A DNA stretch of 40,125 bases from Taibaiella sp. GTDB lineage: Bacteria > Bacteroidota > Bacteroidia > Chitinophagales > Chitinophagaceae. The stretch is from contig JAHHDV010000014.1 of assembly GCA_019739295.1 (NCBI GenBank), positions 1 to 40,125 on the forward strand. The letters run 5' to 3'. The position numbers were made by a program, and so were the translations under genes. Numbering within the stretch: the stretch's first letter is position 1; each line of letters opens with the position of its first letter. The notes under the pieces are model-generated. The model was not told the DNA's origin. It made no database searches and saw only the letters and a program-made list of their open reading frames with translations. Below, in pieces: positions 1 through 8,968 of the stretch.

Positions 1-38
1 CCTGCTATAGAGCTGTAATACGCTGAACTTTGATGTAA

Positions 39-75
39 ATGATCTCAGCCGGTAAATGGTATCCGCTGAGATCAT
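39..75 (-). terminator. Hairpin just downstream of paaG
   Basis: A perfect 11-bp inverted repeat (ATGATCTCAGC at 39-49, GCTGAGATCAT at 65-75) with a 15-nt loop lies about 100 nt past the paaG stop. There is no T-run on either side, so an intrinsic terminator is only possible; a regulator-binding palindrome is the alternative. I see no convincing gene in positions 1-170. Confidence 0.35.
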
Positions 76-170
76 GAACGAAACATATGGTATGATGATC
101 TGTAAGACGGTCTACAGCTGACAGGAAGAAGATCGGCCGCCTTTTATCCAATAAGGAAATGACAGCCTAT

Positions 171-950
171 TTATCTACCCCTGAAATCCGGCTTCCTTTT
201 CTCCACGAAGGCTGTAACGCCTTCAGCGAAATCTTCAGTATCCCCGCATGCTCCCTGGTAGTCTACTTCCAGGTTCAACTGGCGCTCCAGGTCATTGGCA
301 GCGGACTGGTTCAAAGCAAGCTTGGTATAAGCAAAAGCCTTGGTCGGCATATCAGCCAGGTATTGCGCCATTCTTTTGCTCTCAGCTTCGAAGTCTTCAT
401 CAGGAATGACTTTATAGATCATCCCTATCCGCTCTGCATCGTCAGCAGTAATGTTATCCGCCATCATCATCAGGCCGCTTGCCTTGCCCCAGCCTACTGC
501 CCTGGGTAAAAAATAAGTACCGCCGCAATCGGGGATCAACCCGATCTTGCTGAATGCCTGGATAAATGTCGCGCTCTTCGCAGCCACTACCACATCCCCG
601 GCCAACGCAATATTGGCCCCGGCTCCTGCAGCCACTCCATTGACAGCCACCAGCACCGGCTTCTCTATCTTTCTCATTTTCTCGATAATAGGGTTGTAGT
701 TCCCGCGAACAGTTGCCCTCAGGTCTATTGCAGTCGGATCTTCAGTCTCTTTCAGATCCTGCCCGGAACAGAATGCCTTACCGGTTGCAGTAATAAAGAC
801 AGCACGCACAGCTTCATTTCTCATAGCTTCATTGAGTGCTTCCTGCACAGAGATGGCCATCTCCCTGTTGAAGGCATTGAACCGCCCGGGCCTGTTGAAA
901 GTGATGCTCATCACTCCGTTCTCAATATTTTTAATGATGGTATCAGACAT
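171..950 (-). CDS. paaG: PaaG: 1,2-epoxyphenylacetyl-CoA isomerase (enoyl-CoA hydratase family)
   Basis: 259-aa crotonase-fold protein of usual family length. The oxyanion-hole segments are visible (SGQDL near residues 62-66, NGVAAGAGA near 104-112), and the stretch GLIPDCGGTYFLPR carries Asp141, matching the PDCGGT-LLPR signature and catalytic Asp of E. coli PaaG; generic enoyl-CoA hydratases normally have Glu residues here. In the aerobic phenylacetate pathway PaaG converts the ring-epoxide of phenylacetyl-CoA to the oxepin-CoA that PaaZ then opens; it acts in the cytoplasm. A paaZ fragment lies at the far end of this window (39087-40125), so the pathway is present but these two genes are not adjacent. 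A Bacteroidota-type promoter lies upstream (977-1007). The alternative is a general enoyl-CoA isomerase/hydratase, which I consider less likely. Confidence 0.85.
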   Translation of the reverse strand: MSDTIIKNIENGVMSITFNRPGRFNAFNREMAISVQEALNEAMRNEAVRAVFITATGKAFCSGQDLKETEDPTAIDLRATVRGNYNPIIEKMRKIEKPVLVAVNGVAAGAGANIALAGDVVVAAKSATFIQAFSKIGLIPDCGGTYFLPRAVGWGKASGLMMMADNITADDAERIGMIYKVIPDEDFEAESKRMAQYLADMPTKAFAYTKLALNQSAANDLERQLNLEVDYQGACGDTEDFAEGVTAFVEKRKPDFRGR

Positions 951-976
951 AATGGTAGAAGTTTTGTTTTTGCTGT

Positions 977-1007
977 CTAAATTAGGTATTATTCAACCTA
1001 AAATCAA
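977..1007 (-). promoter_or_regulatory. Bacteroidota-type promoter for paaG
   Basis: Reading the minus strand, TTG (1007-1005) is followed after exactly 20 nt by TAATTTAG (984-977), one mismatch from the TAnnTTTG -7 consensus. The implied transcript start is about 15-20 nt upstream of the paaG ATG at 950. Confidence 0.5.
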
Positions 1008-1138
1008 AAGTCGGCTATAAATTCATAACCGGCATTTTGTGTTGGTGCATGCGTGGTGTTCTTCAAACGGTTCCTTCATCCTGCTAAGCTTCTATGCAGT
1101 ATACCACAGGATGCATGAACAAGAGCAACAGGAGCATT

Positions 1139-1170
1139 AAAAAAAGCTGACAGCATTTCCTGCTGTCAGC
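1139..1170 (-). terminator. Intrinsic terminator of the TlpA-like gene
   Basis: A 10-bp perfect stem (GCTGACAGCA at 1146-1155, TGCTGTCAGC at 1161-1170) with a 5-nt loop is followed on the minus strand by a run of seven T. It sits about 30 nt past the stop of the gene ending at 1201. Confidence 0.8.
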
Positions 1171-1200
1171 CCTGAAAGATATATTCCCCGGCAGCTTCTT

Positions 1201-1710
1201 CTATTGCGCTGCCAGTTCTTTTACTTTTTCATACAATACATATTCTCCGCCTTCTTCATACCCGCTGTGCATGTATGCGATCTGCCCATCTTTGCCGACG
1301 ATAATGGTAAAAGGCACATTTTCAAAATTCAGGCTGCGCTTGAGATCAGAGTTGGGGTCCAGGTAACAGGGAAACTCCCATCCCTGAGATTTGGCATAAG
1401 ATTTTACCTGGGCGCTGGCTCGTGAGTCATCGATGGATACGGCCATATAATTGAAGTCCGGTGTTTCCGTTTTCCAGTCATTCAAATGGGTACGGATATT
1501 CTTGATTTCTTTCATACAAGGGATACACCATGTAGCCCAGAAGCTGATGAGTGTCACCTTACCGGGTTCTACCACTGTATTGAATGCTACTTTTTTGCCT
1601 TTCAAATCCTGAACCTGAGTAGCCGGCAATTCTGATCCTTGCTGTGCAAACAAGGAACCAAGACTTGCCAATGTAAGGGCCAGACCCATTAATAGTTTTT
1701 TCATTTTCAA
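1201..1710 (-). CDS. TlpA/ResA-like thioredoxin-fold protein, exported
   Basis: 169 aa with an N-terminal signal peptide (KKLLMGLALTLASLGSLFAQ), then a redoxin domain. The active site is FWATWCIPC with Cys62 and Cys65, the WCxPC form of TlpA/ResA periplasmic thiol-disulfide oxidoreductases. The cis-Pro region is visible as NVPFTIIVGKDG. The family reduces or shuffles disulfides in the envelope, often for cytochrome c maturation or metal-centre assembly. It is monocistronic with its own terminator and is divergent from the DUF6029 gene. The substrate cannot be told from sequence; nearness to a c-type cytochrome (di-heme peroxidase at 4.5-5.6 kb) makes a haem-thiol role possible, which is inference. 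A second ATG two codons in (1704) is an alternative start. Confidence 0.85.
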   Translation of the reverse strand: MKMKKLLMGLALTLASLGSLFAQQGSELPATQVQDLKGKKVAFNTVVEPGKVTLISFWATWCIPCMKEIKNIRTHLNDWKTETPDFNYMAVSIDDSRASAQVKSYAKSQGWEFPCYLDPNSDLKRSLNFENVPFTIIVGKDGQIAYMHSGYEEGGEYVLYEKVKELAAQ

Positions 1711-1784
1711 TGTTTAATTATTATAATAAATTTATAAAACGTACTAACAAAAATAAGAAATTTGATGACTTATGAATTTTTATA

Positions 1785-1813
1785 TTGTTAAAAACAATTA
1801 AATCCTAACTTTG
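1785..1813 (+). promoter_or_regulatory. Promoter of the DUF6029-type gene
   Basis: TTG at 1785-1787 and TAACTTTG at 1806-1813 (perfect TAnnTTTG) with an 18-nt spacer, about 34 nt upstream of the ATG at 1847. Confidence 0.55.
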
Positions 1814-1846
1814 ACCCTTCTCATCTTAAATTGTTTAAACACTTCA

Positions 1847-3439
1847 ATGAAAAGAATTCTATATGTTGCCATTGCAGCATGCTGCAGCTATTCCGTAGCA
1901 GACGCACAGGAGACCGGAAACCTTTCCGGGAACCTTATGCTGAATGCCAATTTTTTCCAAAGAGATACCACAATAGGCGCAGCCGGCAATCCACTGTATG
2001 ACAACCTGCTGAGTGGCGGAGAAAGCTGGATGTCTTTAAGATATACAGGACTTTATGGCTTTGATGCCTTCCTCAGGGTAGATGCCCTGCATAATTCCAA
2101 CCTCAAGAATCCTACACAACCTTTGTCGGGATTTGGCATCGGCGCCTGGAGCCTGTCCAAAGAAATCATGGGGCTGCAGATCACCGCAGGTTACATATAC
2201 GACCAGATCGGTTCCGGGATCCTGTTCCGTGCTTATGAAGACAGGGGACTGATGATCGATAACGCTTTGGCCGGGGTCCGGCTGAAATACAACATTACAC
2301 CGGACATCACCGTAAAAGCATTTACAGGCCAGCAGAAAAATGTATTCGAAAGATACCAGCCCATCATCAAAGGTCTTAACTTCGATGGCGGATTTACCCT
2401 GAACGAGAATACTTTCCTTGCCCCGGGATTCGGTGTGCTGAACAGGACCCTGGACAGGAACTCTGTAGACGATATCCTTACCCGGGTTAACCTCTTACCC
2501 ACTGATGAACGTTTCTCCCCTAAATTCAATATGTATGCCTTTACGGTCTATAATACCCTTTCATACAAAGACCTGTCCTGGTATATAGAGGGTGCTTATA
2601 AAACCGAAGAGGCGATCAATGACCTGAGTGGGAACATCTTCAATGCGGATGGAAATGTCCTCTTCACAACCATCAACTATGCGACTAAGGGGATCGCATT
2701 GACCCTTACAGGGAAAAGAACAGAAAACTTCGCTATGAGAACTTCGCCATCCCAGGTTTTACTGAATGGTATGGCCAACTGGCAGCCGATCATTGCCCAG
2801 ATCCGCCCGCAGAGAGTGATCGCCAGGTATTCTCCTGCATCCCAGGACCTGAGCGAAATAGGCGGTTCCGCGAACCTGCTGATCTCACCCAGCTTTGATT
2901 ATGACTTCAACCTCAGTTATACCCATATCAATACCCTGGACAACCTGAAGCTGTACAGGGAAGTCTGGGCTTCTGCCAGCATCAGAAGCATAGACAAATG
3001 GCTCATCGATGTAGGCGTCCAGTATCTGGAGTACAACCAGGAATTCTACCAGGTGAAGCCTGATGCAGGTATCCTTAAAGCCATCACGCCATTTACGGAA
3101 ATTGTATACCGCATCAACAACAGGCAGTCCCATCAAGTTCCAGGGCCAGTATATGAATACCAAACAGGATTATGGAAGCTGGGCTTTTGCAAGCCTGGAA
3201 TACGCGATCGCCCCTAACTGGTCATTTGCCATCAGTGATATGTAACAATATAGATCCGGCCACATGCCAATTCTGATGACAAGCACTATTACAATTTCTT
3301 TATGGCTTATTCCAAAAATGCGCACAGGTTCTCCCTGGCTTATGTGAAGCAGGTAGAGGGAATCAACTGTACCGGCGGTGTATGCAGATACGAACCCGCT
3401 TTCAGTGGCCTCAGGTTGGGGATCACATCAAGCTTCTAA
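1847..3439 (+). CDS. DUF6029-type outer-membrane beta-barrel protein (frameshifted near the 3' end)
   Basis: Signal peptide MKRILYVAIAACCSYSVADA followed by a long beta-rich protein with alternating aromatic strands, resembling the DUF6029 family of Bacteroidota; its function is not known. ATG 1847 is chosen over the upstream in-frame start because it begins the signal peptide and follows the promoter. The main frame runs to about 3128, then frame 3 carries IKFQGQYMNTKQDYGSWAF to 3242, and the original frame resumes (NFFMAYSKNAHRFSLAYVKQ) to TAA at 3437-3439. The jumps are explained by single extra bases in CCC at 3129-3131, at about 3243-3245 and near 3265; three insertions restore the starting frame. 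The terminator directly after 3439 supports this end. Probably intact, about 529 aa, in the organism. Confidence 0.7.
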
Positions 3440-3467
3440 AGAAAAGTTAGTCTCTCCAAGCATTGTA

Positions 3468-3498
3468 AAGCTGCCGCAAACCGGCAGCTTATTTTTTT
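3468..3498 (+). terminator. Intrinsic terminator after the DUF6029-type gene
   Basis: Stem AAGCTGCCG (3468-3476) / CGGCAGCTT (3482-3490), 5-nt loop, then ATTTTTTT. On the minus strand the same stem is followed by a short T-run, so it may also help end the convergent operon whose last stop is at 3577. Confidence 0.85.
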
Positions 3499-3576
3499 AA
3501 TATTAGAAGGTTAAAAGGCGGCTGGTCATCAAAAAATTCCCGGCAGGTTTTAATTGGTATTTCCGCATTGACTTTT

Positions 3577-4539
3577 TTAGAACAACCAGGAAAAATGGAA
3601 CATTATCCTGCTTCCTGTCTGAACGGTACCCTGTCCGAGGTTCTGAAGCCGGGCCGGCTGAAAGTTGCCCCCCGAACGTCAATCGCTCAAAACTGATCTC
3701 AGCCCCAAACGTTCCAAAGAAGGCCGTTCCTCCTGTCCGGGCGGATACGGTAAGCTCCATCCATATCTTTCATAGAATGCTCATACTGAATGCCTGCATT
3801 GGGTGCAATCATCCATTGGTTTGTTGAACCTGAATTTGTAATAAAAACTGCATACTGCCCACTGAACCGGTTGCCATAATAGTAATCATATGGGTTAGCC
3901 GTATTGATCTTATAGCCGGCAGTCATATTCAGTCCCTGCATCCTGAAGCCGGATATCATACATAGCCATCAGTACAAAGTCTATGCTGCCTGTTCCCAGC
4001 TGGAATAAATTTGCTGAAGCACTTACCGGGTCCTTTATCTGCAGGGTTGTACTCCCCGGTGGGCAATTTAACGCCGCCGCCGATCCATTAAATCCTGTAC
4101 CAGAAGCCGTGTATATTCATCCCCGGAAATGGTCCTTTTTACCTCGCAATAAACCTGTAGAATCCCAAAACCGAAACGTCGGAAATCCCGGCTTTGGATA
4201 CTGTGCCGGATTCATTGACCCTGGAATTGTAGCTTACCGGAAAGGTAACCCATAACCCTGAACTTATCCTTAAATCGTCCAGCCGCCCCAAAATTCAGCA
4301 GTATGGTATCGCTCATCGGTGGTCAGGTATGTCGCCTGGCCACCCGGTCCCCAGATGAGTGGTCAGTACCGTGCTTCTATACCGGATACCGGCTATTTTT
4401 TTTATTAAATTCCGGGAGGATACCGATGTAATAACTACCGGCACCGCACCCGCAGATATCACAGGCCCGGGCAGGTTTCATGCCATGCCAGGATACTTAA
4501 TGCTAATAATAAACTTAGTTTCTTTTTCACAATATGCAT
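3577..4539 (-). pseudogene. CDICGCG-type Cys-rich outer-membrane protein, multiply frameshifted (third gene of MbnP/peroxidase unit)
   Basis: Read across frames, the protein begins [19 protein letters not shown] (signal peptide), then [20 protein letters not shown], then beta-barrel-like blocks (LFWGGWTI, LWIGGGVKLPTGEYNPAD, LGTGSIDFVLMAMYD, GLNMTAGYKINTANPYDYYY), ending HFSWLF at TAA 3579-3577. The CDICGCG-x-YYIGILP start is a recurrent Bacteroidota family that I recognise but cannot name functionally; the Cys cluster suggests metal binding. At least eight single-base insertions interrupt it (for example about 4482, 4400, 4355, 4295, 4245, 3950, 3725); removing each restores sense and I saw no in-frame nonsense substitution. 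The ATG (4539-4537) overlaps the peroxidase stop (4541-4539) by one base, so the two are translationally coupled. Confidence 0.6.
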
Positions 4540-5583
4540 TATTCTGATAATAATCTGTTCTTTACAAAAATCCCGTCATCCAGGGTATTTAAAAATGCTT
4601 TCAGCAGTGTCCTTTCCCCAGGCGTCAATTCGATGCCCCAGGTGCCATCTCCTTTATCGAATACGGGATCTACATTCTGTACATAGGGTTTGGACTGCTG
4701 GTACCTGTCCAATACTGCATCGAGTGTAAGATAGCGCCCGTCGTGCATGTAAGGTGCGGTATATTTAAGGTTGCGCAGGCTGGGCACTTTGAAACCTATA
4801 CTTATCCGCTTCATTCAGGGTCACTTCGTATCTTCCTTCATCGCCGTTGAAACCGATACCTATACCATTATTTCTAAAGCTCATATCGGTTAAAAACAGG
4901 GGTTCCCGGTGACAGGATGCACATTTATCCTGATACACCAGATATCCCTGCTGTTCCTGGACGGTGAACACTGCCAGGTGCTGCATCACGCTGTCATATT
5001 TCGCATGGCTGCTGATACACATTACCATAAACTGGGGAAAGCGCTTTCAGCAGCCTGGCGGTCGTGATCTCTTCTGATCCGAAAGCCTTTTCGAACAGGC
5101 TGGGGTATTCCAGGATGCCCGCGCAATTTGACCAGCACCTGGTCCAGGTCCTCAATCCATCTCTTCAAATGTGGTAATAGGGACGACAGGCTGCATATCC
5201 AGGTCAAAGACCCCGCCATCGTGATTGAAAGAGGTGTGCCAGGCGAGGTTCTGGATAGGAGGCGCATTGCGCCTGCCCAGCCGGTCATCGATACCATGGC
5301 TGATATCATGTCCATGATGTGTAAAAGCCGAGGCCTGGATATGACAGGATCCACAACTTATCGTATTATTCCGGCTTAAACCTCGGCTCATAAAACAGTC
5401 TTCGTCCCAATTCAAACCCTCCCTCCGTCACAGGGTTGGTATCGAAATGGTAGGGCCGGGTCCGGAAAATGTTCCGGCTTTTCGAAGCCGGTGAAACCGG
5501 AGATGGTATCCAATATCTCCCTTTTACAGGAAACAAGGGTTATAAAAATCAGCAATTGCCGTTATTGTACGTATTTTCTTCAT
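4539..5583 (-). pseudogene. Di-heme cytochrome c peroxidase, MauG/MbnH-like, multiply frameshifted
   Basis: Reassembled protein of roughly 345 aa: a lipoprotein-type start (MKKIRTITAIAIFITLVSCK), first haem motif SCGSCH preceded by RLFYEPRLSRNNTI, RRNAPPIQNLAW, DGGVFDLDMQPVV, second haem motif KCASCHREPLF, then FKVPSLRNLKYTAPYMHDGR, the hallmark C-terminal block of bacterial di-haem peroxidases. It would act in the periplasm. Six single extra bases break it: 5550, within 5453-5455, 5154-5155, 5108-5109, 5034-5037 and 4791; both haem sites and all signature blocks survive. The gene follows the MbnP-like gene by about 20 nt and overlaps the next gene by 1 nt. In the MbnP/MbnH pair of methanotrophs a di-haem enzyme converts a Trp of MbnP to kynurenine; a like job here is inference from neighbourhood. 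ATG 5596 is an alternative start. Confidence 0.75.
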
Positions 5584-5602
5584 TTCTGTACTTCATTTCC
5601 AA

Positions 5603-6405
5603 TTAGTTCTCAGTATGATCGTGGGAAAACATATCCGTATAATTGTCTGCAATCACGGTACTGAAATCACTGAACATAACGGTGGGATAGGCAGCGATAC
5701 TTACAGTATTCTTCCCGTCGAATACTTTACTTACATCTACCATCAGGTGGATGTTTGCTGTGCCTGTCCCTGCGGACACGCGCCTCCCCTGCCGTGGTCA
5801 GGTCAATGGTGATCTGTTTGATATTATTGATCGTCGGGGCACTGTATCCCCCGAATCCTCCGATATGATACCTGAACTTCTTCTGCCCGCCGGCATCTTC
5901 CGGTGCCGCTTTCAGAGACACCTTCCATTTTGAAGAAAATGTAACCGCTGTTCCAGCCCCAGTACATGCCGTCCATTCCGCCGGAAGGATCCAGCACTCC
6001 TGTCCTTTTGTCTATATCCATCGTACTTCTCAGGCTGTCCACACCCAGCGTAAATACCAGCCGGGTATAGTCGCCTTCCGGCACATTAAAAGCAGCAAAT
6101 CTTGCTGCTGCATCCGCCTCCCTGATCAGGAAATAGCTGCTGTCCTGTGGCACTGTATATTCCGTACCGTCAGCCTTGTATACTTTAAAATTGCTTACAT
6201 AGTATTGAAGCAGGCTTATGGTATAGTCCTCACCGGCTTTATTCGTGTAGGTAGCGGTATTGAGGTAAAGATTAGTTCCCCCCACGATATTGTCGAATTC
6301 TACGGACAGAGGGGCCAACCGGTCGCCCTCCGGCTCAGGCTGTTCATTTCTGCAGGATGCCAATAGTAATGCTGATCCCAAGATGCTTAAAAATATTCTT
6401 TTCAT
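5603..6405 (-). pseudogene. MbnP-like copper-protein family lipoprotein, two frameshifts
   Basis: Signal with lipobox (FLSILGSALLLASC, Cys18), then VEFDNIVGGTNLYLNTATY, SLLQYYVSNFKV, LVFTLGVDSLRS, MYWGWNSGYIFFKMEG, FRYHIGGFGGYSAP and IHLMVDVSKVFDG, which together are the MbnP family pattern. Trp149 and Trp151 sit in the MYWxWxSGY block, the region where methanotroph MbnP carries an oxidised Trp (kynurenine) at the copper site; the His of YHIGG and of IHLMVDV are likely metal ligands. Frame breaks are an extra base in 5921-5922 and another in 5774-5775; the frame then runs to TAA at 5605-5603 ending FSHDHTEN. With those removed the protein is about 266 aa, normal for the family. First gene of the minus-strand unit with the peroxidase and the CDICGCG protein. 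Confidence 0.75.
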
Positions 6406-6564
6406 TTTCAGTTATTTTGAAACGCAAAACTATCTGAATGCTTCAAGTAAAGAAATTAAGGGAGTGATAACCTAAACAGATGGATTGATAATCTAAAATA
6501 TCAGCTGTAAAGAATAGGAACATCGCCACCTTTCTTAGGTATAAATAAGTTATTTTTGCAGGAA

Positions 6565-6942
6565 ATGAAACGGATCCTGGCTGTCATATTGCTTGCTGTC
6601 ATCTTTTTTCAGAGTACTTCACAGCTTTGGATCTCAGCTTCCTTTTTTCTCAACAGGAAGTATATTGCCGAATTCCTTTGCATCAACCGGGATAAACCTG
6701 AGATGGGATGTAAAGGTGCCTGCCAGTTAAAAAAGAGAATAGAGCAGGATAAAGAAAAACAGGAGCATTCCGATGTGAAATCAAAAGAAGTTTTGGTTTA
6801 CTTCCTGAATAACCCTATTATCCTGCAAAGCGGATTGCCTCCGGATCTGCAGGAAACAACAATACCCCAAAGCCGTTTTAACTCATTTCTGCCGGAAGGT
6901 TATTATCATTCTATCTTTCACCCTCCTTCTTCCCTTGTCTGA
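6565..6942 (+). CDS. Small membrane/exported protein with Cys motif (CxxDKPxMGCKGACQLKK-type)
   Basis: 125 aa. A hydrophobic N-terminal segment (about residues 3-25) is followed by EFLCINRDKPEMGCKGACQL, a Cys-rich block, then a charged Lys/Glu stretch and a Pro-rich tail. I recognise this as a small Bacteroidota family that occurs beside haem/copper genes but has no assigned function. ATG 6565 is preferred to an in-frame TTG at 6556. A TATTTTTG box at 6551-6558 lies directly upstream, which would give an almost leaderless mRNA. It is divergent from the MbnP-like gene across about 160 nt and followed after 34 nt by the AraC regulator. Metal binding through the three Cys (CxxxxxxxxxCxxxC) is inference. 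Confidence 0.65.
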   Translation: MKRILAVILLAVIFFQSTSQLWISASFFLNRKYIAEFLCINRDKPEMGCKGACQLKKRIEQDKEKQEHSDVKSKEVLVYFLNNPIILQSGLPPDLQETTIPQSRFNSFLPEGYYHSIFHPPSSLV

Positions 6943-6976
6943 TCTCAGGCTACATACAGAATGATTCAATAACCTA

Positions 6977-7858
6977 ATGACTATGTGTATCAAAACAGTA
7001 GGTCTACCTGTTTTGACACTATCGGATTTCATTACCGGCAATTCCGGATTTATATTACTGCCTCTGCAAGAGGTTACAAAGCAATATGAATGGATCCGGA
7101 ATGCGCATAAACAATCCTTTTACACTATTCTTTTCTGTAAGGATGGGACAGGGCAACTCACAGTTGACCAACAGCTGATCTCCTTAAAAGAAAACAGTGT
7201 CATTTGTTTAGGTCCGGGTAGTGTCAACAGTTACGATTTTAATGCGATAAGGAACGGGTGGATGCTGGCTTTCTCTGAGTCCTTCTTTTCTATGAGGTAC
7301 AATGACAATGTGCTGTACAATTTTGATTGTCTGAAATACCATAAGTTTTGTCAGCAGGATCTTTGTAAGGAGGAACAGGAAGAGTGGCAATTCTACCTGA
7401 AACTCATGAACAGGGAATACAAAAGCAACAATCAGGATGCCCGGAGCGTTCTGCGTTCTTATATGAATATTATTCTCTCTATTCTGAACAGAATCAATGA
7501 CAGGAAAGGGATCAGGAAAAATATCAAGTCTGAAAAAGATAAAAAAGTCACGGCTTTCGAGCAGCTGGTAGAAAAGCATTTTCCCACAAAGAGATTACCG
7601 TCTTTTTATGCACTCGAAATGCATATAAGCGTGAATTATCTCAACCGGATATGCAAAGAAAAAAGAGGAATAAGTTCCGGAGACATCATAAGGAACCGAA
7701 TCGTCATAGAAGCAGAGCGTTTACTCCTGCATACATTCCTTAATATCTCGGAGATATCATACCAGTTAGGATTTGAAAGTGTGTCCTATTTTGTCACTTT
7801 CTTTAAAAAAAATACCGGATACAGTCCTTACAACTACAGAAAGCACAACAAGCAATAA
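6977..7858 (+). CDS. AraC-family transcriptional regulator
   Basis: 293 aa. The N-terminal half looks like the cupin-type sensing domain (SFYTILFCKDGTGQLTVD, ENSVICLGPG). The C-terminal ~100 residues hold the paired helix-turn-helix of the family: FYALEMHISVNYLNRICKE for the first and LNISEISYQLGFESVSYFVT followed by FFKKNTGYSPYNYR for the second, with the classic P-x-x-YR end. It lies 34 nt after the small Cys protein and probably shares its transcript. The neighbourhood suggests it governs the metal-related locus at 3.5-6.9 kb; the effector is unknown. Confidence 0.85.
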   Translation: MTMCIKTVGLPVLTLSDFITGNSGFILLPLQEVTKQYEWIRNAHKQSFYTILFCKDGTGQLTVDQQLISLKENSVICLGPGSVNSYDFNAIRNGWMLAFSESFFSMRYNDNVLYNFDCLKYHKFCQQDLCKEEQEEWQFYLKLMNREYKSNNQDARSVLRSYMNIILSILNRINDRKGIRKNIKSEKDKKVTAFEQLVEKHFPTKRLPSFYALEMHISVNYLNRICKEKRGISSGDIIRNRIVIEAERLLLHTFLNISEISYQLGFESVSYFVTFFKKNTGYSPYNYRKHNKQ

Positions 7859-8113
7859 AAAAAGCTGCTTCGTAGGTTTTTTGCGGATGTTTACGGATCT
7901 GCGTCTGCAGGTAAGCTGATGGTCTGTTTTTCCGCAGCTGATGCCAACTGATGCCTGTCATTTGTATCCTTTGCAACATGGAGGGATACTCTTCCGTGTG
8001 ACACACCCTTATATGGTAAGCTGAATGATTATAATATCACACCAATACTACAGTCTGCCAGTTATACACATCGCCAGAGAAAAATGATTATCTTCACCTC
8101 ATATTATTCCCAC

Positions 8114-8536
8114 ATGGCAACATCTTCCCGACAAACCAGTCCGGATTTAGGACTGCTCATACTGCGGCTTGGAACCGGCTTCTTATTGCTGCTGCATGGC
8201 ATTGCCAAACTGCAGCATGGTCATGATGCCATCAAAGGTATGCTTACCCGGAAAGGCCTTCCGGAGATCTTATGGTTAGGAGTACCGCTTACGGAAGTAT
8301 TATGCCCTGTCTTTCTGATCCTTGGTTTCTTCACCCGGTTTTCTGGCCTGGGTATAGCCACGGTGATGGCCTTCTCCATTTATTTGGCAAAATCCACGGA
8401 AGCTTTTACCCTGACCAGGACCGGGGGGCTGTCAGGGGAACTGAATCTGTTGTTCTTATGTTGCGGCCTGGCTTTGTTTTTCACAGGGGGAGGTAAGTAT
8501 GCCGTATACCGTCCCGGTAACCAGTGGTTGAAATAA
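8114..8536 (+). CDS. DoxX-family membrane protein
   Basis: About 140 aa with four hydrophobic segments: LGLLILRLGTGFLLLLHGIA, WLGVPLTEVLCPVFLILGFF, SGLGIATVMAFSIYLA and LNLLFLCCGLALFFTG. The first segment followed by an LHGxAKL motif is typical of DoxX/YphA inner-membrane proteins. The family is linked loosely to oxidative or sulfur stress and often lacks a defined reaction. ATG 8114 is preferred to the in-frame ATG at 8084, which would add ten residues before the TM domain. It appears monocistronic. Confidence 0.85.
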   Translation: MATSSRQTSPDLGLLILRLGTGFLLLLHGIAKLQHGHDAIKGMLTRKGLPEILWLGVPLTEVLCPVFLILGFFTRFSGLGIATVMAFSIYLAKSTEAFTLTRTGGLSGELNLLFLCCGLALFFTGGGKYAVYRPGNQWLK

Positions 8537-8968
8537 AAAGGGAGAGTACCGGATATATTCATTCCAAAAAACAGGGTCTTATTTCTTCCGGTAATGAACA
8601 TGATATCCGAAGGCATCCATCGGTTTTCTACTTTGTTTTTCTTTTTTATGCTCACCGGTGCACTGATGCACCCTGCTGAGGAACCTTGAAAGGAGCCATT
8701 AAGCACAATACAGATATTACGATCTGTATAAATCATCTTCGGATCTTCTCCAAAGCACTTTTAGCACAAGAGCGCACTCTTGAATTTCATGGCTTCAGCG
8801 TATTCCTAGACGGGTTATTCTTACCTGATGGAGTTGTTACTCCGGGTTGGGATATATTTTAAAAAAATAAAAATATAAAAAACCGCTAAGAACCAGGGGA
8901 GAAAATTACGTCTGATACATTGAGCATGCTGATTCACCCAATTTTCTAACATCAAATCTACTTAAAAC
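8537..8968 (+). other. Intergenic region without a convincing gene
   Basis: 432 nt. I see a short 6-bp hairpin (ACAGAT/ATCTGT near 8709-8726) and an A-rich tract near 8860-8885. No good promoter match was found for the lipoprotein operon starting at 8969. Confidence 0.5.

Noticed and set aside
8594..8689. 31-codon hydrophobic ORF in the gap after the DoxX gene
   Set aside because: It has an ATG and a hydrophobic core (FSTLFFFFMLTGALM), but no ribosome site, promoter or known family, so chance is as likely.
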